From contig DAOUMU010000387.1 in the NCBI GenBank assembly GCA_034409055.1, positions 1 to 28,046 of the forward strand: 28,046 nucleotides of DNA. Direction: 5' to 3'. The DNA is from DAOUMU01 sp034409055 (GTDB lineage Bacteria; Chloroflexota; Anaerolineae; 4572-78; J111). The first letter of the stretch is position 1, and the number at the start of each line of letters is the position of its first letter. The notes beneath the pieces are model-generated. The model made no database searches. It was not told the DNA's origin and saw only the letters and a list, made by a program, of their open reading frames with translations. Shown in pieces: positions 1 through 8,069 of the stretch. A program made the translations under genes and the position numbers.

Positions 1-11
1 GAAGCCATTCC

Positions 12-109
12 AGACCTGACAGGTTTCACATGCCACTTTTCGGCGTAAATGCATCCCTGATCAGAACGAATCTGGCTCAAAATGACACCTTTGAAAACCT
101 GTCAGGTCT
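12..109. repeat. 15-bp inverted repeat pair (MITE-like or terminator)
   Basis: AGACCTGACAGGTTT at 12-26 is the exact reverse complement of AAACCTGTCAGGTCT at 95-109, with 68 bases between. Each arm contains the odd palindrome ACCTG-A-CAGGT. The pair ends just 3' of the hydantoinase stop codon, so it could help terminate that transcript or be a small non-autonomous repeat. There is no U-tract typical of an intrinsic terminator. The structure is seen directly; the function is unknown. Confidence 0.6.
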
Positions 110-113
110 TAAC

Positions 114-2147
114 TTAACGACATTGACTGCCTCCCCCTGCCAGTCGCGGATTCCCCATTGCTTTAGCCCGAACGTGATACGTATCCAACCCATCGACCCG
201 TTCCTCCATGACCACCTGGGGATTGTCCGCGCCTGAGCGGAGAACCGCTCCCAAGGCCCGTTCCCGGCTCAGAGCGCGGGCGCGAGCCAGAGCCTGGCCG
301 GCTTCCTCAAATTCTTGGCGTCCGTCGCTGGTCTGCACGTAGTAACCAATCACATCCAGCCCATCGCTCGACAGGTGCGGATAGACCAAAATCTCCTCCG
401 CTACCATCACACTGCCGGCGACGGCTCCGACCGCATTAGCCACCTGGTAATGGTCCGACAAAATCAGGTCGGTTTGGAACACGTCGGCCACATCCTTTAA
501 GAAGATGCCAGCCGGCGCACCGATGCCGATGATGGGCTGGCGCAGCCGGAAACTGGTTTCCAGGTGGGGGTGAGTCGGACGGATACTGTTGTAAAAGAAC
601 CAACGCCCCATATCGTCGTCCTTTGGCAGGGTGGGGGGGGGCAACCTCTTGCCGCTGAGAAAGGTGACGATAGCCCGGATGATGATCTCGGTCATGCGGG
701 ACCAGACCTGTTGGCGAATGTCAGCCGAATCACGGAACTGATAACGGCTAAAAGCATCCAAAGCCAGCCAGGCCGTCTCGGTATCCCAGACGGTGTAGCG
801 CCCCTCTACGTGTAGCAGGTCGGTCGGAGTGAGTCCTGCTTTGCCGATGATCTCCAGGCGCAATAGTTCATCGGCCCCGATTTGGGCCACGTGCAACAAG
901 TCGAGATGCTTGAGAATCTCCGGCACCGGCTGGGGACCCTGGCGCAAAAATTCTACCAGTACCTTTTCCCGGGCCGTTTTCAGTCGTCTCTTATGCCGGG
1001 GTTCGCGCAACAAGAACCAGTATTCCAACCAGTCGGGACTGGCCTGGGACCAGATACGCTTGACCAAGGTTTTAAAATGGTTCCGGATGTGGGGATATTG
1101 CCAGGCCAGATAAGCCAGGGGGACCACACGTTCGGGACCGATGGTGACTTCCTTGTCCCGGCCCAGGCTGATGTGACTGTCTCCGCCCAAGACAATGGAC
1201 AGCAGGTTGGCGGCCTTGACGGCCGTTTTGTAATGACCAACGGTTGCTCCCTCTTCACTCACCGCCACCTGCCCGGCCTGGATAAGAGCGATATCAGTGG
1301 TCGTACCGCCGATGTCTACCACCAGGGCCTCGTCCAGGCGGGACAGGAAACGCCCTCCCATAGCACTGGCCGCCGGCCCGGAGTGAATCGTCTCGACCGG
1401 CGTGCGGGCGGCGAATTCGTCACTCATCAACGTACCATCGCCCCGCACGACCATCAATGGGGCGTTAATTTGTCGACGCTCCAGCGCCCGCCGTACGGCG
1501 ATGACAAAATCTTGCAGGACGGCCAACAGGGAAGCATTGAGGGCAGCCGTGGTTGCCCGCTCGACCGAACCCAGTTTTGTTGACAGTTGGTGTCCCAACA
1601 CGATTGGTAAATCGCAGATACTGGCGATGGCCTCACAGGCCCGGTTTTCGTGTTCCGGGTTGAGCGGACTAAAGTAGCCAGAAACAGCAATGGCATCGAC
1701 CTGGTCCTTGATCTCGTTCACTTTAGCCAGGATAGCCGGCAGGTCAAGAGCCTCCTTCTCGCTGCCGTAAAGGTCGTGTCCCCCGGCAAAGTAATAATAA
1801 TGGGGGGTGGCGAAGCGACTTTCCAGCTTAAATGAGGCAATCAGCTCCGGGTCGTAGCCGATCAACAGCAACGCGACCGGTTTACCCTTGCCTTCGGCAA
1901 TGGCATTGGTGGCCAGGGTGGTAGAAATCGAGACCATCTTGACGGCCGACGGATCCTCAATCTGGATACCCTCGATGACCGCCTCAATGCCAATAGAAAA
2001 ATCGCGCTTGGTGGTCAGGCTTTTGTGAGCAGCCACCACCTGGCGCGAGTGATATGCCAGCAACACCCCGTCGGTGTAGGTGCCGCCGGTATCGATGCCT
2101 AACACCAAAGCGTCTGGGGATGAACTCGTTGTGTCCAAATTTGTCAC
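114..2147 (-). CDS. Hydantoinase/oxoprolinase-family ATPase (HyuA-like)
   Basis: This 677-residue protein belongs to the ASKHA-fold hydantoinase A/5-oxoprolinase family, whose members couple ATP hydrolysis to opening of hydantoin- or lactam-type rings. Two phosphate-binding motifs are visible: GIDTGGTYTDG at residues 17-27 and VVDIGGTTTDIAL at 276-288. The N-terminal part is the Hydant_A_N region (about 15-190) and the core follows from about 200. Late conserved glycines occur in GIGAPAG (541-547) and ANAVGAVAG (570-578). Length is usual for HyuA. The start is a GTG at 2147 with a weak ribosome site; no better start is close. The middle (about 320-500) has LGGDSHISLG where many HyuA proteins have a GAGGGS-type motif, so it may be a divergent subfamily. 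No HyuB partner lies in the window, so the substrate cannot be stated. Confidence 0.88.
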   Translation of the reverse strand: MTNLDTTSSSPDALVLGIDTGGTYTDGVLLAYHSRQVVAAHKSLTTKRDFSIGIEAVIEGIQIEDPSAVKMVSISTTLATNAIAEGKGKPVALLLIGYDPELIASFKLESRFATPHYYYFAGGHDLYGSEKEALDLPAILAKVNEIKDQVDAIAVSGYFSPLNPEHENRACEAIASICDLPIVLGHQLSTKLGSVERATTAALNASLLAVLQDFVIAVRRALERRQINAPLMVVRGDGTLMSDEFAARTPVETIHSGPAASAMGGRFLSRLDEALVVDIGGTTTDIALIQAGQVAVSEEGATVGHYKTAVKAANLLSIVLGGDSHISLGRDKEVTIGPERVVPLAYLAWQYPHIRNHFKTLVKRIWSQASPDWLEYWFLLREPRHKRRLKTAREKVLVEFLRQGPQPVPEILKHLDLLHVAQIGADELLRLEIIGKAGLTPTDLLHVEGRYTVWDTETAWLALDAFSRYQFRDSADIRQQVWSRMTEIIIRAIVTFLSGKRLPPPTLPKDDDMGRWFFYNSIRPTHPHLETSFRLRQPIIGIGAPAGIFLKDVADVFQTDLILSDHYQVANAVGAVAGSVMVAEEILVYPHLSSDGLDVIGYYVQTSDGRQEFEEAGQALARARALSRERALGAVLRSGADNPQVVMEERVDGLDTYHVRAKAMGNPRLAGGGSQCR

Positions 2148-2174
2148 CCGGTCTAGCCTGACTAAATAGGGGTC

Positions 2175-2202
2175 ATTTTACACCGCTTGTTAGATTTCAC
2201 AA
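2175..2202 (-). promoter_or_regulatory. Candidate sigma70-type promoter for the hydantoinase gene
   Basis: Read on the minus strand, TTGTGA (2197-2202) and TAAAAT (2175-2180) are separated by 16 bases. The predicted transcript would start about 20 bases before the GTG at 2147. The hexamers match consensus at 4/6 and 5/6. It is back to back with the promoter of the permease gene. Sequence-pattern evidence only. Confidence 0.45.
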
Positions 2203-2233
2203 AAAGATTAAAAGCTCAACGCAGAAAAACAAA

Positions 2234-2261
2234 TTGTCATTTACCCCAAATTAAGTACAAT
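2234..2261 (+). promoter_or_regulatory. Candidate sigma70-type promoter for the FtsX-like permease
   Basis: TTGTCA (2234-2239) and TACAAT (2256-2261) are separated by 16 bases, about 40 bases upstream of the GTG start at 2304. It lies in the 156-bp divergent region between the hydantoinase and permease genes. Pattern evidence only. Confidence 0.5.
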
Positions 2262-2303
2262 CTCCTGATGGATTGAGCTCATTTTAATGTTAAACTGGAC
2301 CCT

Positions 2304-5252
2304 GTGACTCTAAAATACGTCCTCAAAAATTTCAGACGGCGCAAAATTCGGACCATTCTGATGCTCCTGGCTCTGATTGTGGGGGTGGGGGCACTGGTGG
2401 CCCTGAATGCCACGGTCAATACCTACGAGCGCTTTTACGTAGCCACCATCAGCAACAGTGCCGGCGATTATGACCTGGTCATCACCAAACGGGAGATCGA
2501 GCCGGACCTGTTGATTGAGGAACAGGCCGTTATGCCCCTCATTGCCGCCAGCGATCCTGAAATCAAGCGGGCCGTGCCGCGTATCCAGGGGGTGGTCGAT
2601 GTGGATATAGAGCGCCCTCCCACTATCTCTCCCAGAGGGGATGCCTCCCCACTGGTTTCGTCCGGTGGGGATAGCCCTGCCTCGGCAGAGGAAGAGAATG
2701 GGGGGCCCATCCATGGCAGCGCTCAATTCGTGGCTCTCAATCGAGAGATTGACAATATGGGCGATTTTGAGGTGATCAGCGGCACGCTCAACTTTGCCCC
2801 TGGCTACGCGGTCGTTTTGCAAGAAACGGCCGATACCTTTGACCTCGAACCGGGCGATACCTTCGATATCAGCTACGCCCTGCCCGTCCCTCGCCAGAAG
2901 GGGCTCGAGAGCGCCGCCAACGTGAGTACGCGGCGAGCCAAAACCACCCTGACCGTCAGTGCCATCGCCTTGCAGCGGGGCGTGACCGGACTGGAGGGGA
3001 ACGACGGCGTCCTGGTCGACCTGGACTATGCCCGTAACTGGCTGGGGTTGCCGGGGCTGGCCGAGCGGATTGTGGTGGCCTTTGATGAGGGCATCTACAA
3101 TGACAACGATCCCCAGGCGGCCACCTTCCGGGCTCGTTTCCTGTCCGAAAAAATTCAGGACATTCTGGGTGACACTTATGAGTATAATCTGCCCCGGGCC
3201 AAAATTCTGAGCGACACCTTTGAGGCATTTATTTTTTTCCAGGCGTTGGTTTCGATTTATGGCCTCCTGTCGCTGAGTGTCGTTGGTTTGTTGGTACGCA
3301 CCATGGTGATGACCAACGTGCGGGAGCAAACCCGTGACCTGGCCCTGTTTCGTATCATAGGCGCACCAAGCCGCTACCTGTTCACCCTGGTAGCGGCGGA
3401 AGTGATTACCCTGGGTGTTTTTGGCGTGGGCCTGGGCGCAATCGGCGGCACGGCCCTGACCAACCTGGCCATTGTCCCCTTCATTGCCCAGCAAGCCCAG
3501 GTGCCTATTGCGGACGTCCCCCCAGTTTCAGTTAAGGCACTCATCCTGTCCGTGGCCACGGCGGCCGTGGTGTTGACTGTCAGCGCCTACGCCCCGGCCC
3601 GGCGGGCGGCCGGTACTAAAATTATGTACGCCATTAATCCCGGCATAGCCGAGGGTCTGGGCCTGGATGACCTGGCCAAGCTACGCGAACGCCGGGTCAA
3701 TTTGCGCATCTTTTGGGGTGGCCTGGTGGTGCTCTTTTACCCGGCCCTGATCTTTTTCGTCTTTCCGCTGGCTTTTAGCTTTGGCGTGCTCTGGCTGCAA
3801 GCCACGCTTATCTTTGGCTCTTTATTATTGCTCATCCTGGGTACCTCGCTGCTGTTTTTCCCGGTCACCCTGCCTATGGAGCGGCTGCTTATCGGCCTGA
3901 TTAGCCTGATTGCCCGCCGGGTCGGCTACTTTGCCCGGCGTAATATCGTCCGCAATCAGAATCGCAATACCCTGATTAGCCTGATGATCGTCATCAGTGC
4001 CACCCTGCCCACCTTCTTTGCCACGACCCTGGCCATTGAAACGGCCAACATGGCCACCGACATCCGCCTCAACAACGGGACCCCCCTGGTCATCCGCAAA
4101 TGGGGCGCGGTCCAGGTGCAGCAGAATGGATCCGGTCCTGCCAGGGAGAATAGCACCCCGACCGAGGTTAAAAATCGTCTCACCCGCGAATTGAGCCGCG
4201 AGTTGCGGGCTGAGGGCACGCTTGGCCCGAATGTGACCGTGACCTATCGCTTCGACACCTCGGTCCAGGATGAGGTGGGCTTGCGAAACGTGGGGGTACG
4301 GGTATACGGCCTGGATGGTAACCTGGCCCACATTACCTATCCTGAAGGGATGACCTGGATTGCCGGTGGCCCGGCCAGCTTCGACGAGTTGCAAGCCGAT
4401 CCCAACGCGGTCATCGTCAGCCAGGGCCTGTCTGAATTTTTTGAGCGTGGCCTCGGCGACACTCTGCGTCTGAAAGGGGCCGGATTGGATCATCACCGGG
4501 TGGTGCGTATTGTTGGCGTGCTGGGCCGCTTTTCCGGCTTTAGAGAATTTACCTCTAAACGCACCTCGGCTGAGGATGGGCGCACCGCTCTATTTCTCAA
4601 CGAAACGGCCTTTCGCGAGCTGACCCGTGACCCGCTGGACGGTCCCTATGATCCAACCTATCCCATCTTTGAGCGGTTAATGGCTGCGCCTAATTTACGG
4701 CCCGGCCTGTTGGACCTGCCGGAGGAGGTCGGGCAGGCTGCCATTGGCCAGGTAGCCACCGATTTGCGTAAAGAATTTGGCCTGACCGAGAATATCAGCG
4801 TTCGCTCCACCCCGGAAGACATCGAAACAGCCCAGGCCAGCGCCCGCCAGATTCAGGTGGTCATCCTGGTCTTGACCACCATTAGCTTCGTTCTGGCCAT
4901 TTTTGGTGTTTTTGTGGTGACTTACATCTCGGTTTACACCCGCCGCAGTGAGATTGCCATGCTCAAGGCCGTGGGCGACTCGAACCGTCATCTGTTTGGT
5001 ATGTTCCTCAGCGAGGCCCTGGTGATGACTCTCAGCGCCACGCTGACCGGTATCGTGGCCGGTATTATTCTGGGCTACGTCTTTCGCTATTCCAGTTCCT
5101 TCAGCAGCGAAACCCCGACCGTGCCCGCCTTCGATAGCCTGGTCACGCCCTATATGCTGGCCTTGATGGTCATCGCCGCTCTGCTCAGTACCCTCTTGGC
5201 CACCTGGGGCTATTTGCGGCGCAAGGCCATTGAGATTATACGGATGATTTGA
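2304..5252 (+). CDS. FtsX/MacB-type ABC transporter permease, double-length
   Basis: A 982-residue inner-membrane permease of the FtsX/LolCE/MacB group. The N-terminus (basic MTLKYVLKNFRRRKIRT, then a helix at about 17-36) is typical of the family. A large extracytoplasmic MacB-like domain follows (about 40-300), then an FtsX block (about 305-435), a pair of central helices (about 470-520), a second N-terminal-like stretch starting YFARRNIVRNQNRNT (about 542), a second extracytoplasmic domain (about 585-840) and a second FtsX block (about 845-980). That gives roughly ten helices, the layout of YbbP-like permeases. Such proteins usually work with a LolD/MacB-type ATPase on lipoproteins, lipids or peptides; no ATPase gene is adjacent. 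The start is GTG with a poor Shine-Dalgarno, chosen because the family N-terminus begins there. A promoter lies 40 bases upstream. Substrate unknown. Confidence 0.9.
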   Translation: MTLKYVLKNFRRRKIRTILMLLALIVGVGALVALNATVNTYERFYVATISNSAGDYDLVITKREIEPDLLIEEQAVMPLIAASDPEIKRAVPRIQGVVDVDIERPPTISPRGDASPLVSSGGDSPASAEEENGGPIHGSAQFVALNREIDNMGDFEVISGTLNFAPGYAVVLQETADTFDLEPGDTFDISYALPVPRQKGLESAANVSTRRAKTTLTVSAIALQRGVTGLEGNDGVLVDLDYARNWLGLPGLAERIVVAFDEGIYNDNDPQAATFRARFLSEKIQDILGDTYEYNLPRAKILSDTFEAFIFFQALVSIYGLLSLSVVGLLVRTMVMTNVREQTRDLALFRIIGAPSRYLFTLVAAEVITLGVFGVGLGAIGGTALTNLAIVPFIAQQAQVPIADVPPVSVKALILSVATAAVVLTVSAYAPARRAAGTKIMYAINPGIAEGLGLDDLAKLRERRVNLRIFWGGLVVLFYPALIFFVFPLAFSFGVLWLQATLIFGSLLLLILGTSLLFFPVTLPMERLLIGLISLIARRVGYFARRNIVRNQNRNTLISLMIVISATLPTFFATTLAIETANMATDIRLNNGTPLVIRKWGAVQVQQNGSGPARENSTPTEVKNRLTRELSRELRAEGTLGPNVTVTYRFDTSVQDEVGLRNVGVRVYGLDGNLAHITYPEGMTWIAGGPASFDELQADPNAVIVSQGLSEFFERGLGDTLRLKGAGLDHHRVVRIVGVLGRFSGFREFTSKRTSAEDGRTALFLNETAFRELTRDPLDGPYDPTYPIFERLMAAPNLRPGLLDLPEEVGQAAIGQVATDLRKEFGLTENISVRSTPEDIETAQASARQIQVVILVLTTISFVLAIFGVFVVTYISVYTRRSEIAMLKAVGDSNRHLFGMFLSEALVMTLSATLTGIVAGIILGYVFRYSSSFSSETPTVPAFDSLVTPYMLALMVIAALLSTLLATWGYLRRKAIEIIRMI

Positions 5253-5304
5253 GCGGGAAAAGGGAGTTGATGGGGATAGGCAACTTCTAGTAAGTTAGAT
5301 TAGA

Positions 5305-5341
5305 GTGGCAAGAGGAAGTAAAACGTAAAACGTGAAACGTA
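5305..5341. repeat. Intergenic heptamer-type repeat (AAACGT family)
   Basis: The stretch starts with GTGGCAAGAGG, and 5317-5341 reads as repeated AAACGTA/AAACGTG units of 7 bp. Those 25 bases are the exact reverse complement of 16730-16754, which lies inside a glycosyltransferase gene. The leading GTGGCARGAG words also recur near 17027. This places the coding repeats of the downstream operon in a dispersed genomic repeat family. Confidence 0.75.
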
Positions 5342-5375
5342 ATGTTCTAAGACGATGATTGAAACGATAGAATCA

Positions 5376-5416
5376 CTGAGGGCACTGAAATATACTGAGG
5401 ACACTGAAGTGAAATC
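5376..5416. repeat. Degenerate two-copy tandem repeat
   Basis: Two imperfect copies of ACTGAGGRCACTGAA separated by a few A/T-rich bases, in the convergent intergenic region between the permease and lon. No gene or RNA is evident here. Function unknown. Confidence 0.45.
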
Positions 5417-5438
5417 ATTTGGACATGTTTCATCTCAG

Positions 5439-5499
5439 TTGTAGGACAATTTGCTAAATTGCCTTCCCCCGTAGAGCAAGTTAGCAACTTGCTCTACAA
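5439..5499. terminator. Double hairpin at the 3' end of lon
   Basis: GTAGAGCAAGTT (5471-5482), loop AGC, and AACTTGCTCTAC (5486-5497) form a perfect 12-bp stem starting four bases after the lon stop codon. A smaller hairpin, CAATTT-GCT-AAATTG, lies next to it, and the whole block is bounded by TTGTAG (5439) and CTACAA (5494). No clear U-run follows, so it may be a bidirectional or RNA-stabilising stem or a small palindromic repeat rather than a classical terminator. Confidence 0.5.
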
Positions 5500-5500
5500 T

Positions 5501-7891
5501 TCAGGACGAAGCATTGGCACTTTTCTGTTTCTTCTTCCTTGAGACAATGAGGGCCGTTTTCAAAACCTCATCCATTCTGTCGGCAAAGATAATTTTCATC
5601 TCCCGCTGGATCTTTCTGGGGACGTCGACCATGTCCTTTTGATTCTGAGCCGGGACAATGACCGTGGTAATACCGGCCCTGTGGGCAGCCAATACTTTTT
5701 CCTTGAACCCGCCAATGGGCAATATTTTACCGCGCAGCGTAATCTCACCGGTCATGGCCACGTCGTGGCGCACTTTATAGTTGGAAAAAGCAGAAACCAG
5801 GGCCGTGGCCACGGTAATGCCGGCACTGGGACCATCTTTGGGCACAGCCCCCTCAGGCACGTGTAAGTGAATGTCAAAGTTCTCAAATTGAGAGGGCTTA
5901 ATGCTGTATTCTTTGGCGTGAGAGCGCGTGAAAGAAAGGGCGGCCTGAACAGATTCTTGCATCACCTCACCCAACTGGCCGGTCAGAGTGAGTTGGCCTT
6001 TGCCCGTCATCAAGGTCACCTCAATGGGCATAATATCTCCTCCGGCCTCGGTATAAGCGATGCCGGTGGCCACGCCGATTTCATCTTCTTTTTCGGCCCG
6101 CTGCTCGGTAAAGCGAGGTGGACCCAAATATTTTGGCAGGACTCGCCGGGTGACCACTTTGGGGATGGTCCTCTTTTCGGCCAAACGACGAACCAGTTTC
6201 CGGCAAATCTGGCCGATTTCCCGCTCCAGATTACGGACGCCGGCCTCATAAGTATACTCACGAATAATTCCCTGCACCGCGCCATCGGTGATTCTTAGCT
6301 CGACATCCTCCAGGCCATGTTGTTCAAATTGACGCGGGATCAAGAATTGACGAGCGATGACCAGCTTTTCTTCTTCAATGTAACCGGAAAACTCTATCAC
6401 TTCCATCCGGTCACGCAAGGCAGAAGGAATGGTATCTAAAATATTGGCCGTGGTGATGAAGAAAACTTTTGACAGGTCATAGGGCAGCTCCAGGTAATGA
6501 TCGGAAAAGCTGTAATTCTGCTCCGGGTCGAGCGCTTCCAACAGGGCCGCACTGGGGTCACCCCGAAAATCGGCCCCAACTTTATCAATCTCGTCCAACA
6601 TAAAGACAGGATTGACGGTGCCGGCCCGGCGCATGCTCTGGATGATGCGGCCCGGCAGGGCTCCAATGTAAGTCCGGCGATGGCCTCTAATTTCGGCCTC
6701 ATCATGAATCCCCCCCAGGCTAATCCGGACAAACTTACGGTCCAGGGCCTGGGCAATCGATTGTCCCAGCGACGTTTTACCGGTACCAGGCGGTCCGACA
6801 AAACAGAGAATAGGGCTGCGCATCTTATCGCCTGCTCGCTGCTGGACCACAATGTGTTCCAAGATACGTTCCTTGGCCTTGGGCAGACCAAAGTGATTAC
6901 TGTCTAAAACTTGAGCCACGTGGACAATGTCAGTATTATCCTCAGTGGCGTTTACCCAGGGCAAATCGATGATCCAATCCAGGTAAGTGCGAATGATTCC
7001 CACTTCTGGCGCGGCCGGCGGCATAGTCGAAAGGCGACTTAGTTCCTTTTCCGCTTTCGCCCGGACCTCGTCGGGCAATTCAATCTCGGCCAATTTGTTA
7101 TGTAGTTCGTTAATTTCAGCCAATTGGGCATCCAGTTCGCCCAACTCACTTTGAATAACCCGCATCTGTTCCCGCAAGAAATATTCACGCTGGCCTTTGT
7201 CAACTTCTTGCTGAACTTTATCTTGAATGCGCGATTCCAGTTCCAAGACATCTAGCTCTTGAGCCAAAACGATACTCAAACGCTGCAAACGGGTCGTGGG
7301 ATCAACCGTATCCAAGATTTGCTGGCGCTGCTCCACGCCAAAATCCATGACCGAGGCGACCATATCGGCCAACCAGCCCGGTTCATCGATGTTCATTGCG
7401 GCCACGTAGGCATCATCGGGGATATTGCGGTTAAGTTGGACACACTTTTCAAAAAGGGCCAACACGGCCCGCATCAATGCCTCGGTAGAGAGATTTTTTT
7501 CATCTTCTTCGGCCAGGCGACGCACCCAGACTCTGGGATAAGGATGCTCCTGAATAAACTTAAGAATCTCTACTCGTTGGTGGCCCTGCACCAGAATGTT
7601 GGTACTGCCGTCGGGCATTCTTAACATGCGGCCTACGATTACCTCTGTACCGATGGTATATAGATCATCGGCGGTAGGGTCCTCTACATCGGGATCACGC
7701 TGAGTGACCACCACCAGTTGACTTTTTTCGACCAGGGCCGCTTCCAGGGCCATTACCGAGCGATCTCGTCCCACAAAAAGCGGGGTGAGCATCCGTGGAA
7801 AGACCACCGTATCACGTATAGGGAGTAGGGGTAACTCTATCTCTGTCTCTTCAGAATCCGCAGTTATAAACTCTTTTTCCAGGGGGTCCAT
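5501..7891 (-). CDS. lon: ATP-dependent Lon protease (LonA)
   Basis: A 796-residue LonA, normal length for the family. It is a cytosolic hexameric AAA+ serine protease that degrades misfolded and regulatory proteins. The N-terminal substrate-binding domain covers about residues 18-215 and is followed by a coiled-coil-rich linker (about 215-290). Walker A GPPGTGKT is at 366-373 and Walker B VFMLDEID at 429-436. The proteolytic domain has PKDGPSAG with catalytic Ser689 and GGFKEK with Lys732; the 43-residue Ser-Lys spacing matches E. coli Lon. The C-terminus is lysine-rich. ATG start with a modest AAGAGA ribosome site. It is separated from folC by 178 bases and has its own promoter, so it is probably transcribed independently. 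No CIRCE or other heat-shock operator is evident upstream. Confidence 0.98.
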   Translation of the reverse strand: MDPLEKEFITADSEETEIELPLLPIRDTVVFPRMLTPLFVGRDRSVMALEAALVEKSQLVVVTQRDPDVEDPTADDLYTIGTEVIVGRMLRMPDGSTNILVQGHQRVEILKFIQEHPYPRVWVRRLAEEDEKNLSTEALMRAVLALFEKCVQLNRNIPDDAYVAAMNIDEPGWLADMVASVMDFGVEQRQQILDTVDPTTRLQRLSIVLAQELDVLELESRIQDKVQQEVDKGQREYFLREQMRVIQSELGELDAQLAEINELHNKLAEIELPDEVRAKAEKELSRLSTMPPAAPEVGIIRTYLDWIIDLPWVNATEDNTDIVHVAQVLDSNHFGLPKAKERILEHIVVQQRAGDKMRSPILCFVGPPGTGKTSLGQSIAQALDRKFVRISLGGIHDEAEIRGHRRTYIGALPGRIIQSMRRAGTVNPVFMLDEIDKVGADFRGDPSAALLEALDPEQNYSFSDHYLELPYDLSKVFFITTANILDTIPSALRDRMEVIEFSGYIEEEKLVIARQFLIPRQFEQHGLEDVELRITDGAVQGIIREYTYEAGVRNLEREIGQICRKLVRRLAEKRTIPKVVTRRVLPKYLGPPRFTEQRAEKEDEIGVATGIAYTEAGGDIMPIEVTLMTGKGQLTLTGQLGEVMQESVQAALSFTRSHAKEYSIKPSQFENFDIHLHVPEGAVPKDGPSAGITVATALVSAFSNYKVRHDVAMTGEITLRGKILPIGGFKEKVLAAHRAGITTVIVPAQNQKDMVDVPRKIQREMKIIFADRMDEVLKTALIVSRKKKQKSANASS

Positions 7892-7931
7892 TAATGTATC
7901 TCTTTTCTAAAAACACTAGTTATCTTCAAAA

Positions 7932-7960
7932 AATATACCACAAAAGAGGGGTTTACTCAA
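7932..7960 (-). promoter_or_regulatory. Candidate sigma70-type promoter for lon
   Basis: Read on the minus strand, TTGAGT (7955-7960) and TATATT (7932-7937) have a 17-base spacer. The predicted start is about 35 bases before the ATG at 7891. Good match in sequence and spacing; no experimental support. Confidence 0.55.
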
Positions 7961-8069
7961 TGTAGGCCGATGAAGTGGGGCTGACGAGGATATGAGGATG
8001 GGGTAAAATAAAAATCACAATTGTCTCTCTGCCCGTGTTTTGGCTTCATTTCACCCTCAAAGGATGACC

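Noticed and set aside
30..236. Small plus-strand open frame at the left edge
   Set aside because: It runs through the inverted repeat and into the antisense of the hydantoinase 3' end, with no ribosome site or recognisable product.
882..1583. Plus-strand open frame of 233 codons opposite the hydantoinase gene
   Set aside because: Antisense shadow; the minus strand carries the two ATPase motifs and full family similarity.
2310..3494. Long minus-strand open frame of 394 codons opposite the permease
   Set aside because: The composition (His, Gln and Gly rich, no hydrophobic core pattern) is typical of an antisense shadow of a GC-rich gene; the plus-strand permease is clearly the real gene.
7892..8069. 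CIRCE/HrcA operator upstream of lon
   Set aside because: No TTAGCACTC-N9-GAGTGCTAA-like dyad is present; only an ordinary promoter is seen.
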